From: Pedobacter rhizosphaerae
GTDB lineage: Bacteria > Bacteroidota > Bacteroidia > Sphingobacteriales > Sphingobacteriaceae
Reading direction: 5' to 3'
NCBI RefSeq assembly: GCF_900111155.1
Contig: NZ_FOGG01000031.1
Span: 22,485-57,681 of the forward strand
Length of the DNA: 35,197 nucleotides
Shown here piece after piece: positions 7,087-15,522 of this stretch; the first letter of the stretch is position 1; each line of letters begins with the position of its first letter. The translations under genes and the position numbers were made by a program. The notes under the pieces were generated by a model, which saw only the letters and a program-made list of their open reading frames with translations, was not told the DNA's origin and made no database searches.

Positions 7087-8682
7087 ATGAGCAAAAAGAA
7101 ACTGCAAGCGCCAGATTTAAGCTATTTAAATTTGGGTAGCCACGCTGCCGTAAGGTATCAACTTACAGCAGCCCAGCTAATTGATGAGGCATTGTTGAAC
7201 AAAGAAGGCACGCTAGCCTCGTCAGGGGCGTTAGCTGTAGATACCGGAAAATTTACAGGACGCTCCCCTAAAGACAAATTTATTGTATGTGATGAAATAA
7301 CTGCCGATACGGTTTGGTGGGGCGATATTAATATTAAGATCGATCCCAGGAAGTTTGATGGGCTTTTTAAGAAGATTACAACTTATCTTCAAGATAAGAC
7401 CATTTATGTGCGCGATTCCTCTGCTTGTGCAAACCCCGACTACGCCATATCTATAAGGGTGATTACCGAAACAGCCTATCAAAATCTTTTCGCTAATAAT
7501 CTTTTTATTCGTCCTGATGCCGAAGAATTGGGGCCAAATCCCGAGTGGACGATTATTGCTGCACCAGGTTTTCTAGCCGATCCAGAGGTAGATGGTACGC
7601 GTCAGGGAAACTTTTCTATTATCAATTTTACGAAGAAAATGATTCTAATCGGCGGAAGTGGTTATACCGGTGAGATCAAAAAAGGAATTTTCTCTGTACT
7701 CAACTTTATTCTGCCTATATATAAGAATACGCTATCCATGCATTGCTCGGCCAATGTGGGTAAGGATGGCGATACAGCAATCTTCTTTGGCCTTTCTGGT
7801 ACAGGAAAAACTACGCTTTCTGCAGATCCAAACAGAGGGCTTATTGGCGATGACGAACACGGATGGGGAAAAGATTCAGTTTTTAACTTTGAAGGAGGAT
7901 GCTATGCTAAATGTATAGACCTGACCCAGGAGAATGAACCTCAGATTTATAATGCCATAAAATTTGGAGCGCTTTTAGAGAATATTAATTTCCATGCCGG
8001 AACTCAGAATGTTGATTTTTGCAACATAGATAAAACAGAAAACACCCGGGTTGCCTATCCTATAGATTATATTGATAATGCTATATTACCGTCGGTTGCA
8101 TCTGTTCCCCGCAACATATTCTTTTTAACTGCAGATGCATTTGGCGTGCTTCCCCCAATTTCGAAGTTAAATGTAGAGCAGGCCATGTATCATTTTATGA
8201 GTGGTTATACAGCTAAGGTTGCAGGTACTGAGGCAGGAATAACAGAGCCACAGCTTACCTTCTCTGCTTGTTTTGGGAAAGCCTTTTTACCCTTGCATCC
8301 TTCAAAGTACGCAGAGCTTCTTGGAGAGAAGATGCAGAAGCACCAGGTTAATGTTTGGCTGGTGAATACCGGATGGAGCGGAGGTCCTTATGGTGTGGGT
8401 AAAAGAATGAAGTTAAGCTATACCCGGGCTATGATTACAGCCGCCCTCAGCGGTGAACTAAATCGTGTAAATTACCAGGAACATAAAATTTTCAACCTGA
8501 TGATGCCAGTCGAATGTCCGGGCGTTCCTTCAGAAATTTTAGATCCTGCTAAAACCTGGCCAAGTGAGCGAGAATATGAACAAAAAGCAAACGAACTTCA
8601 TGAAGCCTTCATCCAAAATTTTAAGCAGTTTGAAGAACCAAAGCCGGTGAAAATACCCGAAGAGGTGTTAAAATTGTGTTAA
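7087..8682 (+). CDS. pckA: Phosphoenolpyruvate carboxykinase (ATP)
   Basis: This 531-residue enzyme converts oxaloacetate and ATP to phosphoenolpyruvate, CO2 and ADP, the first committed step of gluconeogenesis. ATP-type family motifs are intact: FTGRSPKDKFIV near residue 57, FFGLSGTGKTTLSAD (the P-loop, about 233-247), LIGDDEHGW (second nucleotide motif, Mg/Mn aspartates), FNFEGGCYAK, and NTGWSGGPYGVGKRM in the C-terminal part. Length is normal for the family (~530-540). It is a single-gene unit with its own promoter and a strong terminator downstream. Upstream lies a hexamer cluster that may mediate carbon-source control. Confidence 0.98.
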   Translation: MSKKKLQAPDLSYLNLGSHAAVRYQLTAAQLIDEALLNKEGTLASSGALAVDTGKFTGRSPKDKFIVCDEITADTVWWGDINIKIDPRKFDGLFKKITTYLQDKTIYVRDSSACANPDYAISIRVITETAYQNLFANNLFIRPDAEELGPNPEWTIIAAPGFLADPEVDGTRQGNFSIINFTKKMILIGGSGYTGEIKKGIFSVLNFILPIYKNTLSMHCSANVGKDGDTAIFFGLSGTGKTTLSADPNRGLIGDDEHGWGKDSVFNFEGGCYAKCIDLTQENEPQIYNAIKFGALLENINFHAGTQNVDFCNIDKTENTRVAYPIDYIDNAILPSVASVPRNIFFLTADAFGVLPPISKLNVEQAMYHFMSGYTAKVAGTEAGITEPQLTFSACFGKAFLPLHPSKYAELLGEKMQKHQVNVWLVNTGWSGGPYGVGKRMKLSYTRAMITAALSGELNRVNYQEHKIFNLMMPVECPGVPSEILDPAKTWPSEREYEQKANELHEAFIQNFKQFEEPKPVKIPEEVLKLC

Positions 8683-8754
8683 ATAGCCTTTAAAATGGAT
8701 TTTTTCATCGAAAAATTTGCATTTGGATTTTTTTTTAGTTTTTATTGTGAAAGA

Positions 8755-8781
8755 ATTGTCTCCAGCTGAGGCAATTTTTTT
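8755..8781 (+). terminator. Rho-independent terminator after pckA
   Basis: An 8-bp stem ATTGTCTC/GAGGCAAT (8755-8762 with 8768-8775, one G-T pair) with loop CAGCT is followed by an uninterrupted T run to 8781. It lies 73 bp after the pckA stop. Confidence 0.9.
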
Positions 8782-8852
8782 GTTATACAGCTAGGTGGTT
8801 TTACCGTAAACTAAAAGTTAAGTAACGATTTAATTGTTTATCGATTTATTAA

Positions 8853-8882
8853 TTTGTAATTTAAAATCAATTTATAAATTTG
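8853..8882 (+). promoter_or_regulatory. Promoter of the exbB-exbD-tonB operon
   Basis: TTTG (8853-8856), an 18-bp spacer and TAAATTTG (8875-8882) give a good Bacteroidota promoter. The inferred start near 8889 leaves an AT-rich leader of roughly 90 nt with no obvious structured element. With the pckA terminator, this accounts for the 300-bp gap between pckA and exbB. Confidence 0.7.
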
Positions 8883-8982
8883 TTTTTCGCAACAATATCG
8901 GGTAATAAACGTTGTGTGTATTACAAAAGAAAAAAACAGCTAAAAATTAAAACAAGAAACTAAAACTAAAATTCAAAAAAAA

Positions 8983-9813
8983 ATGGCAAACGCACCAAAA
9001 CCAACAACTGTTAAAAAAGAGAGCTCTTCAAGTGCATCTAACGTTTTCGCAACATTGGTAATTCCTATCTGTATTGTAATTGGCTTCGTTATCTGGAGAT
9101 ACGTATTAGGAGATCCTTCAAACTTTATTGATAACAACAACGAAAACTTACCTTTGCCAAATAACTATCCTGGTACAGCTTACAAAGGTGGTCCAATCGT
9201 AGCGGTATTAATCGGGTTATTATTAACAACAATCGTTTTCTCTATCGAGCGTTTAATCGTTATTAGCAAAGCGAGCGGTAAATCAAGCTTAGATACTTTT
9301 ATTATCAAAGTAAAAGGTTTATTAAATGCTGGTAACATCGAAGCTGCTAAAGCTGAGTGTGACAAACAACAAGGATCTGTTGCTAACGTAATTAAATCAG
9401 GTTTGAAAAAATATAGCGAGGTTGAAGCTGACACGAACTTAGATGTTGAGCAATCAATCGTAGCCATCCAAAAAGAAGTTGAAGAAGCAACTGCTTTGGA
9501 AATGCCTATGTTAGAGCAAAACTTAACCATCATCGCTACATTAGTATCTATCGGTACGTTGATCGGTTTATTAGGAACAGTAACAGGTATGATCCGTGCA
9601 TTCGCCGGTTTAGCTAACTCTGGTGCTCCGGATCAGGCTGCATTAGCGGTAGGTATCTCTGAGGCCCTAATTAACACCATGACTGGTATCGCGGTTTCTA
9701 CTTTAGCGATTATCATGTACAACATCTTAACTTCAAAAATTGATAAGTTAACTTACGCTATCGATGAAGCTGGATTTAGCATCGTTCAGACTTACGCTAG
9801 TTCGCATAAATAA
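8983..9813 (+). CDS. exbB: MotA/TolQ/ExbB proton channel family protein
   Basis: The product (276 residues) is the ExbB-type scaffold of the proton channel that energises TonB. Hydrophobic segments lie at about 21-41 and 70-90, then the characteristic paired helices at about 178-203 (TIIATLVSIGTLIGLLGTVTGM) and 222-248 (ISEALINTMTGIAVSTLAII). The thin spacing between helices 3 and 4 and the GLLGTVxGM motif are family hallmarks. The extra N-terminal helix and serine-rich cytoplasmic tail are common in Bacteroidota versions. It is the first gene of an exbB-exbD-exbD-tonB operon and is separated from exbD by 77 bp containing a hairpin. Confidence 0.95.
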   Translation: MANAPKPTTVKKESSSSASNVFATLVIPICIVIGFVIWRYVLGDPSNFIDNNNENLPLPNNYPGTAYKGGPIVAVLIGLLLTTIVFSIERLIVISKASGKSSLDTFIIKVKGLLNAGNIEAAKAECDKQQGSVANVIKSGLKKYSEVEADTNLDVEQSIVAIQKEVEEATALEMPMLEQNLTIIATLVSIGTLIGLLGTVTGMIRAFAGLANSGAPDQAALAVGISEALINTMTGIAVSTLAIIMYNILTSKIDKLTYAIDEAGFSIVQTYASSHK

Positions 9814-9828
9814 TAAATTTTGAAAAAA

Positions 9829-9860
9829 TTTTTACCGGCTTTATGGAAAACCGGGAAAAA
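9829..9860 (+). other. Hairpin between exbB and exbD
   Basis: TTTTTACCGG (9829-9838) can pair with CCGGGAAAAA (9851-9860), with one A-G mismatch, across a 12-nt loop. There is no T run after it. Its position suggests an mRNA processing or stability element rather than a full terminator; this is inference. Confidence 0.4.
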
Positions 9861-9890
9861 GATCATCATTATTAAAAAGTAATTAAAATT

Positions 9891-10505
9891 ATGCCTAGAA
9901 TTAAAGTTAAAAGAACCAGTACAGTAACAGATATGACCGCCATGTGCGACGTAGCTGCGCTGTTACTTACATTCTTCATATTAACTGCTACGGCAAGACA
10001 ACCAGAACCACTAGCGGTATCAACACCTTCATCTACGTATGAATTTAAGGTTCCAGCTGAAAACAATGCAACGTTAACCATTGGTCAGGGAAAGGTTTTC
10101 TTCGAAGTAGCAGGCCAGAAAGTTAGGGCGAGAACCTTAGAGTTGATCGGACAACAATACAAAATCAATTTTACTCCCGAGGAAATTAAAAAATTCTCTG
10201 TAGTATCTACATTTGGTGTTCCCGTTTCAAGCTTAAAATCGTTCTTAGCCATGTCTGGAGCAGACCGTATGAAACCAGGTGTACAAACCGGGATTCCTAC
10301 AGACTCTACAGACAATCAGTTGAACTCTTGGGTTTTACAAGCACGTACCGCAACAGCTGAAGTTAATCAGCAGCCAATGCGTGTAAGTATCAAGGGCGAT
10401 TCTAAAGAGGAATATCCTGTAGTTAAAAAAATCGTAGATGTTTTGCAGAAGCAGAAAGTAAACAAATTCTTATTGGTTACCAACGCTGAAGCTAGAAAAA
10501 AATAA
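9891..10505 (+). CDS. exbD: ExbD/TolR family biopolymer transporter (first paralogue)
   Basis: This 204-residue protein has a single N-terminal membrane helix (about residues 22-42) preceded by a basic segment RIKVKRTS and the TDMTAMCDVAALLLTFF motif, whose aspartate is the proton-carrying residue of the family. The periplasmic remainder ends in a domain that probably binds the TonB system. It differs from the second copy in length and helix residues (CDVA against VDLM), so the two may form a hetero-oligomer. It sits 4 bp before the next exbD. Confidence 0.93.
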   Translation: MPRIKVKRTSTVTDMTAMCDVAALLLTFFILTATARQPEPLAVSTPSSTYEFKVPAENNATLTIGQGKVFFEVAGQKVRARTLELIGQQYKINFTPEEIKKFSVVSTFGVPVSSLKSFLAMSGADRMKPGVQTGIPTDSTDNQLNSWVLQARTATAEVNQQPMRVSIKGDSKEEYPVVKKIVDVLQKQKVNKFLLVTNAEARKK

Positions 10506-10508
10506 GAA

Positions 10509-11015
10509 ATGGCAGAATTAAACACAGGTGGGAAGAAAGCCACCCCGAGAGTAGATATGACGCCGATGGTAGATTTGATGTTCCTTTTGGTAACATTCTT
10601 TATCTTAACCACTTCGATATCTACGCCACAAGCAATGGATATTGTGAAGCCAGATAAAGATGACAACAACAAGGATAACAGGTTGGAACTGAAAGCTTCT
10701 AAAACCATGACTATTTTATTAGGTAAAAACGATAAAGTAGCCTGGTATATGGGAGAGGCTGGTGCAACAGCTCCAACTTATGAAAGCTTATCTCAAGTTG
10801 ACAAGTCGATTATCGAAAATAGAAAAAAAGCAGATGCATCTGGAGTAAAAGGCGAATTTGTGGTTTTAGTGAAACCAACAAGCGGTTCAAACTTCAAGAA
10901 CTTTGTTGATATTATGGATGAATTGGAAATATTAAAGGTAAAAGTTCGTCAGATTGATGATGACAATATCTTGGATAGTGAAAAGGAATCAATGAAATCT
11001 CAAGGTATTTTATAA
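10509..11015 (+). CDS. exbD: ExbD/TolR family biopolymer transporter (second paralogue)
   Basis: The product has 168 residues. The N-terminus reads RVDMTPMVDLMFLLVTFFILTTS (about 15-37), the canonical ExbD/TolR form with the DMTPMVD proton-binding aspartate in the single membrane helix. The periplasmic part is charged and contains a predicted alpha/beta domain. It lies 4 bp after the first exbD and 18 bp before tonB, so all three are very probably cotranslated from one message. Tandem exbD genes are usual in this phylum, where many SusC-type receptors compete for TonB. Confidence 0.94.
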   Translation: MAELNTGGKKATPRVDMTPMVDLMFLLVTFFILTTSISTPQAMDIVKPDKDDNNKDNRLELKASKTMTILLGKNDKVAWYMGEAGATAPTYESLSQVDKSIIENRKKADASGVKGEFVVLVKPTSGSNFKNFVDIMDELEILKVKVRQIDDDNILDSEKESMKSQGIL

Positions 11016-11033
11016 TTTGTTAAATCAGTAATC

Positions 11034-11855
11034 ATGTCAAAATTAGATATTTTAAGAAGGGAGTGGATTGATGTAGTTTTTGCTGAAAAAAACAAAAACT
11101 ACGGTGCCTACCAATTGCGTAAAACCAATGGGGCCAATACCACTCGGGCATTAATTATTGGTTCATTATTATTTCTAGCGCTTTTCTTTGCTCCAAAAAT
11201 CTACGGATTAATTAAAGGTTCTTTAAAAGAGGACGAGCCAATTGAAAAAGCGCAGGAAGTAATTATTGCACCTCCGCCCCCAGTTAACCCAGAAACCCCA
11301 CCTCCACCTCCGGTAGAGCCACCTCCACCAAAGGTAGATCAGGTAAAAATGCCACCTCCAATCGTAAAGCCAGATGAGCAAGTACGTGATGAGGAACCTC
11401 CAACCGTTGAAAAGTTGAAAGAGGCAGACCCTGGTCAAAGAGATATTAAAGGTGATCCAACTGCAGACATCGTAATTGCTGCTCCAGTTGGTGAAGGCCC
11501 GAAAAGAGAAGCTGCGGTTGCGGTAGATGATAACCAGGTTTATGACTTTGTTAGTATCGAGAAACAACCTGAGTTTCCAGGAGGCTTACCTAAATTCTAC
11601 AAGTACTTAGGCGGTGCGATTAAATATCCACCAATGGCTCAGGAAAATAACGTACAAGGTAAAGTGTTTTTATCTTTCGTAGTAGAAAAAGATGGTAAAT
11701 TAACCGATATTACAGTTACCCGTGGTTTAGGTAGCGGAACAGATGAAGAAGCTATCCGCGTATTGAAAGCCAGTCCACGTTGGAACCCAGGTATTCAAAA
11801 TGGTAAACCTGTAAGGGTAAAATACAATATCAACGTTAACTTTACATTGAACTAA
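11034..11855 (+). CDS. tonB: TonB energy-transducing protein
   Basis: This 273-residue protein passes proton-motive force from ExbB/ExbD to outer-membrane receptors. The N-terminus carries the Bacteroidota signature FAEKNKNYGAYQLRK (about 17-31), followed by one membrane helix (about 41-60). A proline-rich periplasmic spacer runs from about 80 to 125, with stretches such as PPPPVNPETPPPPPVEPPPP. The C-terminal TonB domain follows, with FPGGLPKFYKYLGGAIKYP and GKVFLSFVVEKDGKLTDI, ending in the VNFTLN strand. All expected parts are present. Confidence 0.97.
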   Translation: MSKLDILRREWIDVVFAEKNKNYGAYQLRKTNGANTTRALIIGSLLFLALFFAPKIYGLIKGSLKEDEPIEKAQEVIIAPPPPVNPETPPPPPVEPPPPKVDQVKMPPPIVKPDEQVRDEEPPTVEKLKEADPGQRDIKGDPTADIVIAAPVGEGPKREAAVAVDDNQVYDFVSIEKQPEFPGGLPKFYKYLGGAIKYPPMAQENNVQGKVFLSFVVEKDGKLTDITVTRGLGSGTDEEAIRVLKASPRWNPGIQNGKPVRVKYNINVNFTLN

Positions 11856-11861
11856 TAGTAG

Positions 11862-12098
11862 ATGTTAAATTTTGATATCTTTAAGCAAAAATCGCCTAAA
11901 CAGCGGTTTTTGCTCATTTTAGGGCTAGCGGCATTCCTGTTATATCTCGTAATGGGACTCGCCTTCATCTTTTGGCCTCCACTTGCCTTGCGTTTTAATT
12001 TTATCCCAGCCTGGGGGCGTATCGCAATAGGAATCTTTTTAATTTTTTATGCCTTCGTAAGATTGTTAAGTCTTGGAAGGCGCGACTCAAGCCAATAA
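11862..12098 (+). CDS. Small two-helix membrane protein of unknown function
   Basis: This 78-residue protein has hydrophobic helices at about 16-38 and 49-70, a basic N-terminus (KQKSPKQR) and a basic/polar end, so both tails are probably cytoplasmic. I recognise no family motif. It starts 6 bp after tonB, and its stop overlaps the start of the next gene (TAATG), so it is translated as part of the Ton operon and is not a chance reading frame. Confidence 0.8.
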   Translation: MLNFDIFKQKSPKQRFLLILGLAAFLLYLVMGLAFIFWPPLALRFNFIPAWGRIAIGIFLIFYAFVRLLSLGRRDSSQ

Positions 12099-13006
12099 TG
12101 AAAAATATTATCTTCATTTTGATGGTACTTGCTTTAATCTCGTGTAAGCGAAAAGATAAAACTGCAAGTGTTAAAGAAAGCAGAACCAGCGGAACATTGA
12201 GGATGCTGGTTGATGAAAGCGTTAGCCCAATCGTTCAGAAACAAATTGATATCTTTAGCCTGGATTATCCGGATGCCAAATTCCAAACGACCGTTAAACC
12301 TGAAGAAAAGATCATTGCAGCCTTTTTGAATGACAGTGTCCGCGTTATCGTAATGCCCAGATTATTAAGCAAAAAGGAAGAAAAGTACTACAACCAGCGG
12401 GGAATTAAAATCAATTCCATTCGGTTTGCCATTGATGGAATAGCTTTAATTACCAATAAAGACAATATCGACAGCACAATTACCGTTAAAGAAGTGATTG
12501 ATGTATTACAAGGGAGAAATTCAGATAAGAAATTGGTCTTTGATAACGCTTATTCAAGTACCTTTCAATACTTTAAAAAATTGGCTAATATCAGTCAATT
12601 TCCCGCAAAAAACGTTTATTCAAAACAATCTAGCAATGAAGTTATCAAACTAATTGCACAGGATAAAAATTTTATTGGTATTTTGGGCGTAAATTGGGTT
12701 TCTGATCAGAATACCGAAATGGCCCAGTACCTTGCCCAGGTTAAATTACTTGGGGTTAAAGATGAAAAAGGCAAAGTAGGGAACGATCAGTTTTATAAAC
12801 CCACGCAAGAAAATCTTATTAACGGAGTTTATCCCTTTTTAAGAAATATAAATATTATTGATTGCGAAGGGAGAGACGGTTTAGGCACAGGATTTGCAAC
12901 ATGGTTAAGAAGTCAGAGGGGACAGTTGATTGTACTTAAATCTGGACTTGGCCCTCACAAGTTGATGCCTAGAGAAATAAATTTAACGAAAGAAAGTAAT
13001 AAATAA
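12098..13006 (+). CDS. PstS-like phosphate-type substrate-binding lipoprotein
   Basis: This 302-residue protein has a lipoprotein signal peptide with lipobox LISC (cysteine at residue 16). The mature part resembles periplasmic binding proteins of the PstS class: a GTLRMLVDES start, a mid-domain IDGIALITNKDN, and VKEVIDVLQGR. The ligand is unknown. It could bind phosphate, but the phosphate-contact residues cannot be confirmed by eye. No permease or ATPase is next to it; instead it is translationally coupled to the Ton cluster, so a role in the envelope other than import is possible. Confidence 0.8.
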   Translation: MKNIIFILMVLALISCKRKDKTASVKESRTSGTLRMLVDESVSPIVQKQIDIFSLDYPDAKFQTTVKPEEKIIAAFLNDSVRVIVMPRLLSKKEEKYYNQRGIKINSIRFAIDGIALITNKDNIDSTITVKEVIDVLQGRNSDKKLVFDNAYSSTFQYFKKLANISQFPAKNVYSKQSSNEVIKLIAQDKNFIGILGVNWVSDQNTEMAQYLAQVKLLGVKDEKGKVGNDQFYKPTQENLINGVYPFLRNINIIDCEGRDGLGTGFATWLRSQRGQLIVLKSGLGPHKLMPREINLTKESNK

Positions 13007-13153
13007 ATTATAAATTGAACCACGAAGTATTTAGAGATAATGCTTCATTATTGTTAAAACCAATGTTTGGTAGGTTTCGGTTAGAGATTTTGGATAAAGT
13101 AGAACTCGCTCCGACCAGATGTACAGAACATTAAAAAACAAAAAATTGATCCA

Positions 13154-14872
13154 ATGAAAATTTCAAAGAAAGCAATAACCTTAAATGTAGGTTTGGTGTT
13201 GATGGGTTCTGCAGTTTTTGCTCAAAGTTTAAGTGATGCGAAAAAAGCCATTGACGCAGAGCAGTATCAAAAAGCTTCATCGATGCTTAAATCGTTGGTT
13301 AGCTCTAAAGCCTCAGATGGCGACAATTATTACAACCTCGGTTTGGTTTACCTGAAAACAGGTTACATCGATTCAGCAAGAGCCGTATTTACTAAAGGCG
13401 TAACAGCTGATCCTAAAAACGCTTTAAACCTGATCGGTTTAGGAGAAGCAGATTTATTATCAAACAATGCCGCTTCTGCGAAAACTAATTTTGATAAAGC
13501 AATCGAATTAGGTAAAAAAGATTATCAAACTTACTTGCAAATCGGTAGAGCATATTTAGCTCAGGATAAACCAAGTGATGATGTTTCAAAGCCTGACTTC
13601 ACAAATGCGTTAGCGAATATCACTAAAGCTGACGAACTGGATTCGAAAGATAAGGATGCTGATGTATTCCTGGCTCTTGGAGATGCCTATGCCTTGCAAA
13701 AGAAAAACTCTGAAGCTTTAGGCCCTTACATGCGTGTTAATGATGTTGATCCAAACAACAGAAGAGCAAAAACGCAGATCGGTAAAATGTATAAAGAATC
13801 TCGTGCATTTCCAGAAGGTGAAAAGGAATTACAAGATGTAATTGCTGCAGATCCTAACTATGGTCCTGCTTACCGCGAATTAGGTGAGTTATATTTACAA
13901 TGGAGTAACTTCGGAGCTGATAAAGAAAAAGCGGCTAAAGGAATTGAGAATTATAAAAAATATATTGATTTAACTGATAAATCTTTAGAGTCTCAGTTAC
14001 GTTATATGACATTCTTATTTTATGCTAAAGATTTCAAAACGTTGCAGCAAGTAGCTTCAACAATTCAGGTTCCTGCAAATAGCCCTAAAGCTGCTGTAGT
14101 AGCCAGGATGAAAGGTTGGTCTGCTTATGAGAATGCTCAATATCCGCAAGCTTTAACTGATATGACAGATTTCTTCGCCAAAGAGAAAGATCAATCCAGA
14201 ATTTTAGCTAACGATTACCTTTACTTAGGTAAATCGCAATTAAGAGCTGGTCAGGATAGCTTAGCTTTGGTAAATATCAGCAAAGCTGTTGAGAAAGATT
14301 CAACTAATGCAGATGCCTTGGCAGAAATCGCAAAAAGCTATTTCGATGCTAAGAAGTATGATAAATCTGCACAGATTTACGAAAAAGCAATTAAAGCAAA
14401 TCCTAACGGTAAAGGTTCATTGTATAACTACTATTACAATGCACTTGCTTACTACTTTGATTATGCTGGAAAATACAGCGCAAAGCAAAATCCAACTAAG
14501 GATGGTTTAGTGAAAGCTGATTCTTCAATCGCTAAAGTAACTCAACTTGCACCTGATACTTATGATGCTTACTTATGGAGAGCACGTATCAATAACCTAA
14601 TGGATGATGAAAAAGATCCTAAAGGTTTAGCTAATCCGTTCTTTGAGCAGTTTATTCAAAAAGTAACTGAAAAACCAGAAGTAGCTTCTGCAAATGGTAA
14701 AAAACTTTCTGAAGCTTATGATTCTTTAGGTGGTTTCTACTACTATAAAGACAAAGAAAAAGCAAAGGAATATTTTAACAAGAGTATTGCAGCTAACCCA
14801 ACAGGTACATTTGCACCTGCTAAGTTGAAAGAGTTAAATGCTCCGGCAGCAGCAACTAAAGGAAAAAAATAG
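13154..14872 (+). CDS. Secreted tetratricopeptide-repeat protein
   Basis: This 572-residue protein begins with a signal peptide (about 1-23, cleavage after VFA). The rest is a chain of TPR-like helix pairs, for example YYNLGLVYLKTGYIDSARAVFTKG, LLGLGEADL-type units, ALADAYALQKK, LAEIAKSYFDAKKYDKSAQIYEKA and a last unit near 525-555. It is probably periplasmic and acts as a protein-binding scaffold; no enzyme motif is seen. It is the last gene of the Ton cluster, 147 bp after the PstS-like gene, and ends at a strong terminator. A gene of this kind after tonB is common in Bacteroidota. Confidence 0.88.
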   Translation: MKISKKAITLNVGLVLMGSAVFAQSLSDAKKAIDAEQYQKASSMLKSLVSSKASDGDNYYNLGLVYLKTGYIDSARAVFTKGVTADPKNALNLIGLGEADLLSNNAASAKTNFDKAIELGKKDYQTYLQIGRAYLAQDKPSDDVSKPDFTNALANITKADELDSKDKDADVFLALGDAYALQKKNSEALGPYMRVNDVDPNNRRAKTQIGKMYKESRAFPEGEKELQDVIAADPNYGPAYRELGELYLQWSNFGADKEKAAKGIENYKKYIDLTDKSLESQLRYMTFLFYAKDFKTLQQVASTIQVPANSPKAAVVARMKGWSAYENAQYPQALTDMTDFFAKEKDQSRILANDYLYLGKSQLRAGQDSLALVNISKAVEKDSTNADALAEIAKSYFDAKKYDKSAQIYEKAIKANPNGKGSLYNYYYNALAYYFDYAGKYSAKQNPTKDGLVKADSSIAKVTQLAPDTYDAYLWRARINNLMDDEKDPKGLANPFFEQFIQKVTEKPEVASANGKKLSEAYDSLGGFYYYKDKEKAKEYFNKSIAANPTGTFAPAKLKELNAPAAATKGKK

Positions 14873-14891
14873 TCAAATAAAAATCATTTAG

Positions 14892-14922
14892 AAAAGGCAG
14901 GGTTTTGTTATCCTGCCTTTTT
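14892..14922 (+). terminator. Rho-independent terminator of the Ton/TPR unit
   Basis: Stem AAAAGGCAGG/CCTGCCTTTT (14892-14901 with 14912-14921) with a 10-nt loop is followed by more T residues. It starts 19 bp after the TPR stop. The nuoA -33 element lies in its loop. Confidence 0.9.
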
Positions 14923-14934
14923 CTTTTACTTTTG
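14904..14934 (+). promoter_or_regulatory. Promoter of the nuo operon (nuoA)
   Basis: TTTG (14904-14907), exactly 19 bp, then TACTTTTG (14927-14934) is an excellent Bacteroidota promoter. The leader before the nuoA ATG would be only about 14 nt. The promoter overlaps the preceding terminator. Confidence 0.75.
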
Positions 14935-14954
14935 CAATCAAAATATACTTTATT

Positions 14955-15326
14955 ATGCAAGCGCAAAGTGCCCCAATAGATTTTCTTCCCATTATATTTC
15001 AGGTTATCGTAGCATTAGGTTTTGTGGTAACTACATTGGTTGCAACACATCTTTTAGGTCCAAAACGTAAAACAAGCGATAAATTAGAAACTTTTGAGGC
15101 AGGGATTAAGTCTGTGGGTAATGCTCGCCAGCCCTTCTCTATTAAGTATTTCGTAGTAGCAATCCTCTTCGTTCTTTTCGATGTGGAGGTAATCTTTATG
15201 TATCCCTGGGCAGTTAATTTCAGAACCTTGAAAATGGATGGTATGATTGAGATGTTTATCTTCATGGGTACTTTATTGTTAGGTTTTATCTACGTAATCA
15301 AGAAAAAAGTATTAGACTGGAACTAG
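14955..15326 (+). CDS. nuoA: NADH-quinone oxidoreductase subunit A
   Basis: This 123-residue membrane subunit of complex I has three helices (about 10-32, 66-88 and 94-116). The family motif KLETFEAGIKSVGNARQPF, in the loop near residues 43-61, and FVVAILFVLFDVEVIFMYPWA, with its conserved acidic DVEVIF, are both intact. NuoA lies at the junction of the peripheral and membrane arms near the quinone site. Unusually, the next gene, nuoB, is 206 bp away and has its own promoter. Confidence 0.97.
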   Translation: MQAQSAPIDFLPIIFQVIVALGFVVTTLVATHLLGPKRKTSDKLETFEAGIKSVGNARQPFSIKYFVVAILFVLFDVEVIFMYPWAVNFRTLKMDGMIEMFIFMGTLLLGFIYVIKKKVLDWN

Positions 15327-15391
15327 GCCGATTGTAATTTTTGGCTTACAGTTAATCACTAAAAATTATAATGTTGTACTTAAACACGGCA

Positions 15392-15408
15392 AGTGTATAG
15401 CCTACACT
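15392..15408 (+). other. Hairpin in the nuoA-nuoB gap
   Basis: AGTGTA/TACACT around TAGCC is flanked by CTTAA (near 15379) and TTAAG (near 15412), which can also pair, followed by GGGGTTTTT. It could be a weak terminator of the nuoA transcript or part of a structured RNA. The rest of 15327-15460 shows nothing else recognisable. Confidence 0.35.
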
Positions 15409-15460
15409 AACTTAAGGGGTTTTTGCCTATTTAGAAAGGTTCTAAATCCAGTTGATCTAG

Positions 15461-15490
15461 TTTGATTGCCTTTAAAATATTGTAAATTTG
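15461..15490 (+). promoter_or_regulatory. Internal promoter before nuoB
   Basis: TTTG (15461-15464), 18 bp, and TAAATTTG (15483-15490) fit the Bacteroidota consensus fully at the -7 box. Transcription would start near 15497, about 36 nt before the nuoB ATG. Confidence 0.65.
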
Positions 15491-15491
15491 T

Positions 15492-15522
15492 TGCTCATTC
15501 TGCAAAGGGATGAGCATTTTTT
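15492..15522 (+). terminator. Terminator-like hairpin just upstream of nuoB
   Basis: TGCTCAT/ATGAGCA (15492-15498 with 15510-15516), loop of 11 nt, is followed by TTTTTT. It would act on read-through RNA from nuoA, because a transcript from the internal promoter starts inside the left arm. Confidence 0.5.

Noticed and set aside
11223..11567. 114-codon minus-strand frame opposite tonB
   Set aside because: Its tryptophan-rich sequence is the complement of the proline-rich spacer of TonB, a known artefact.
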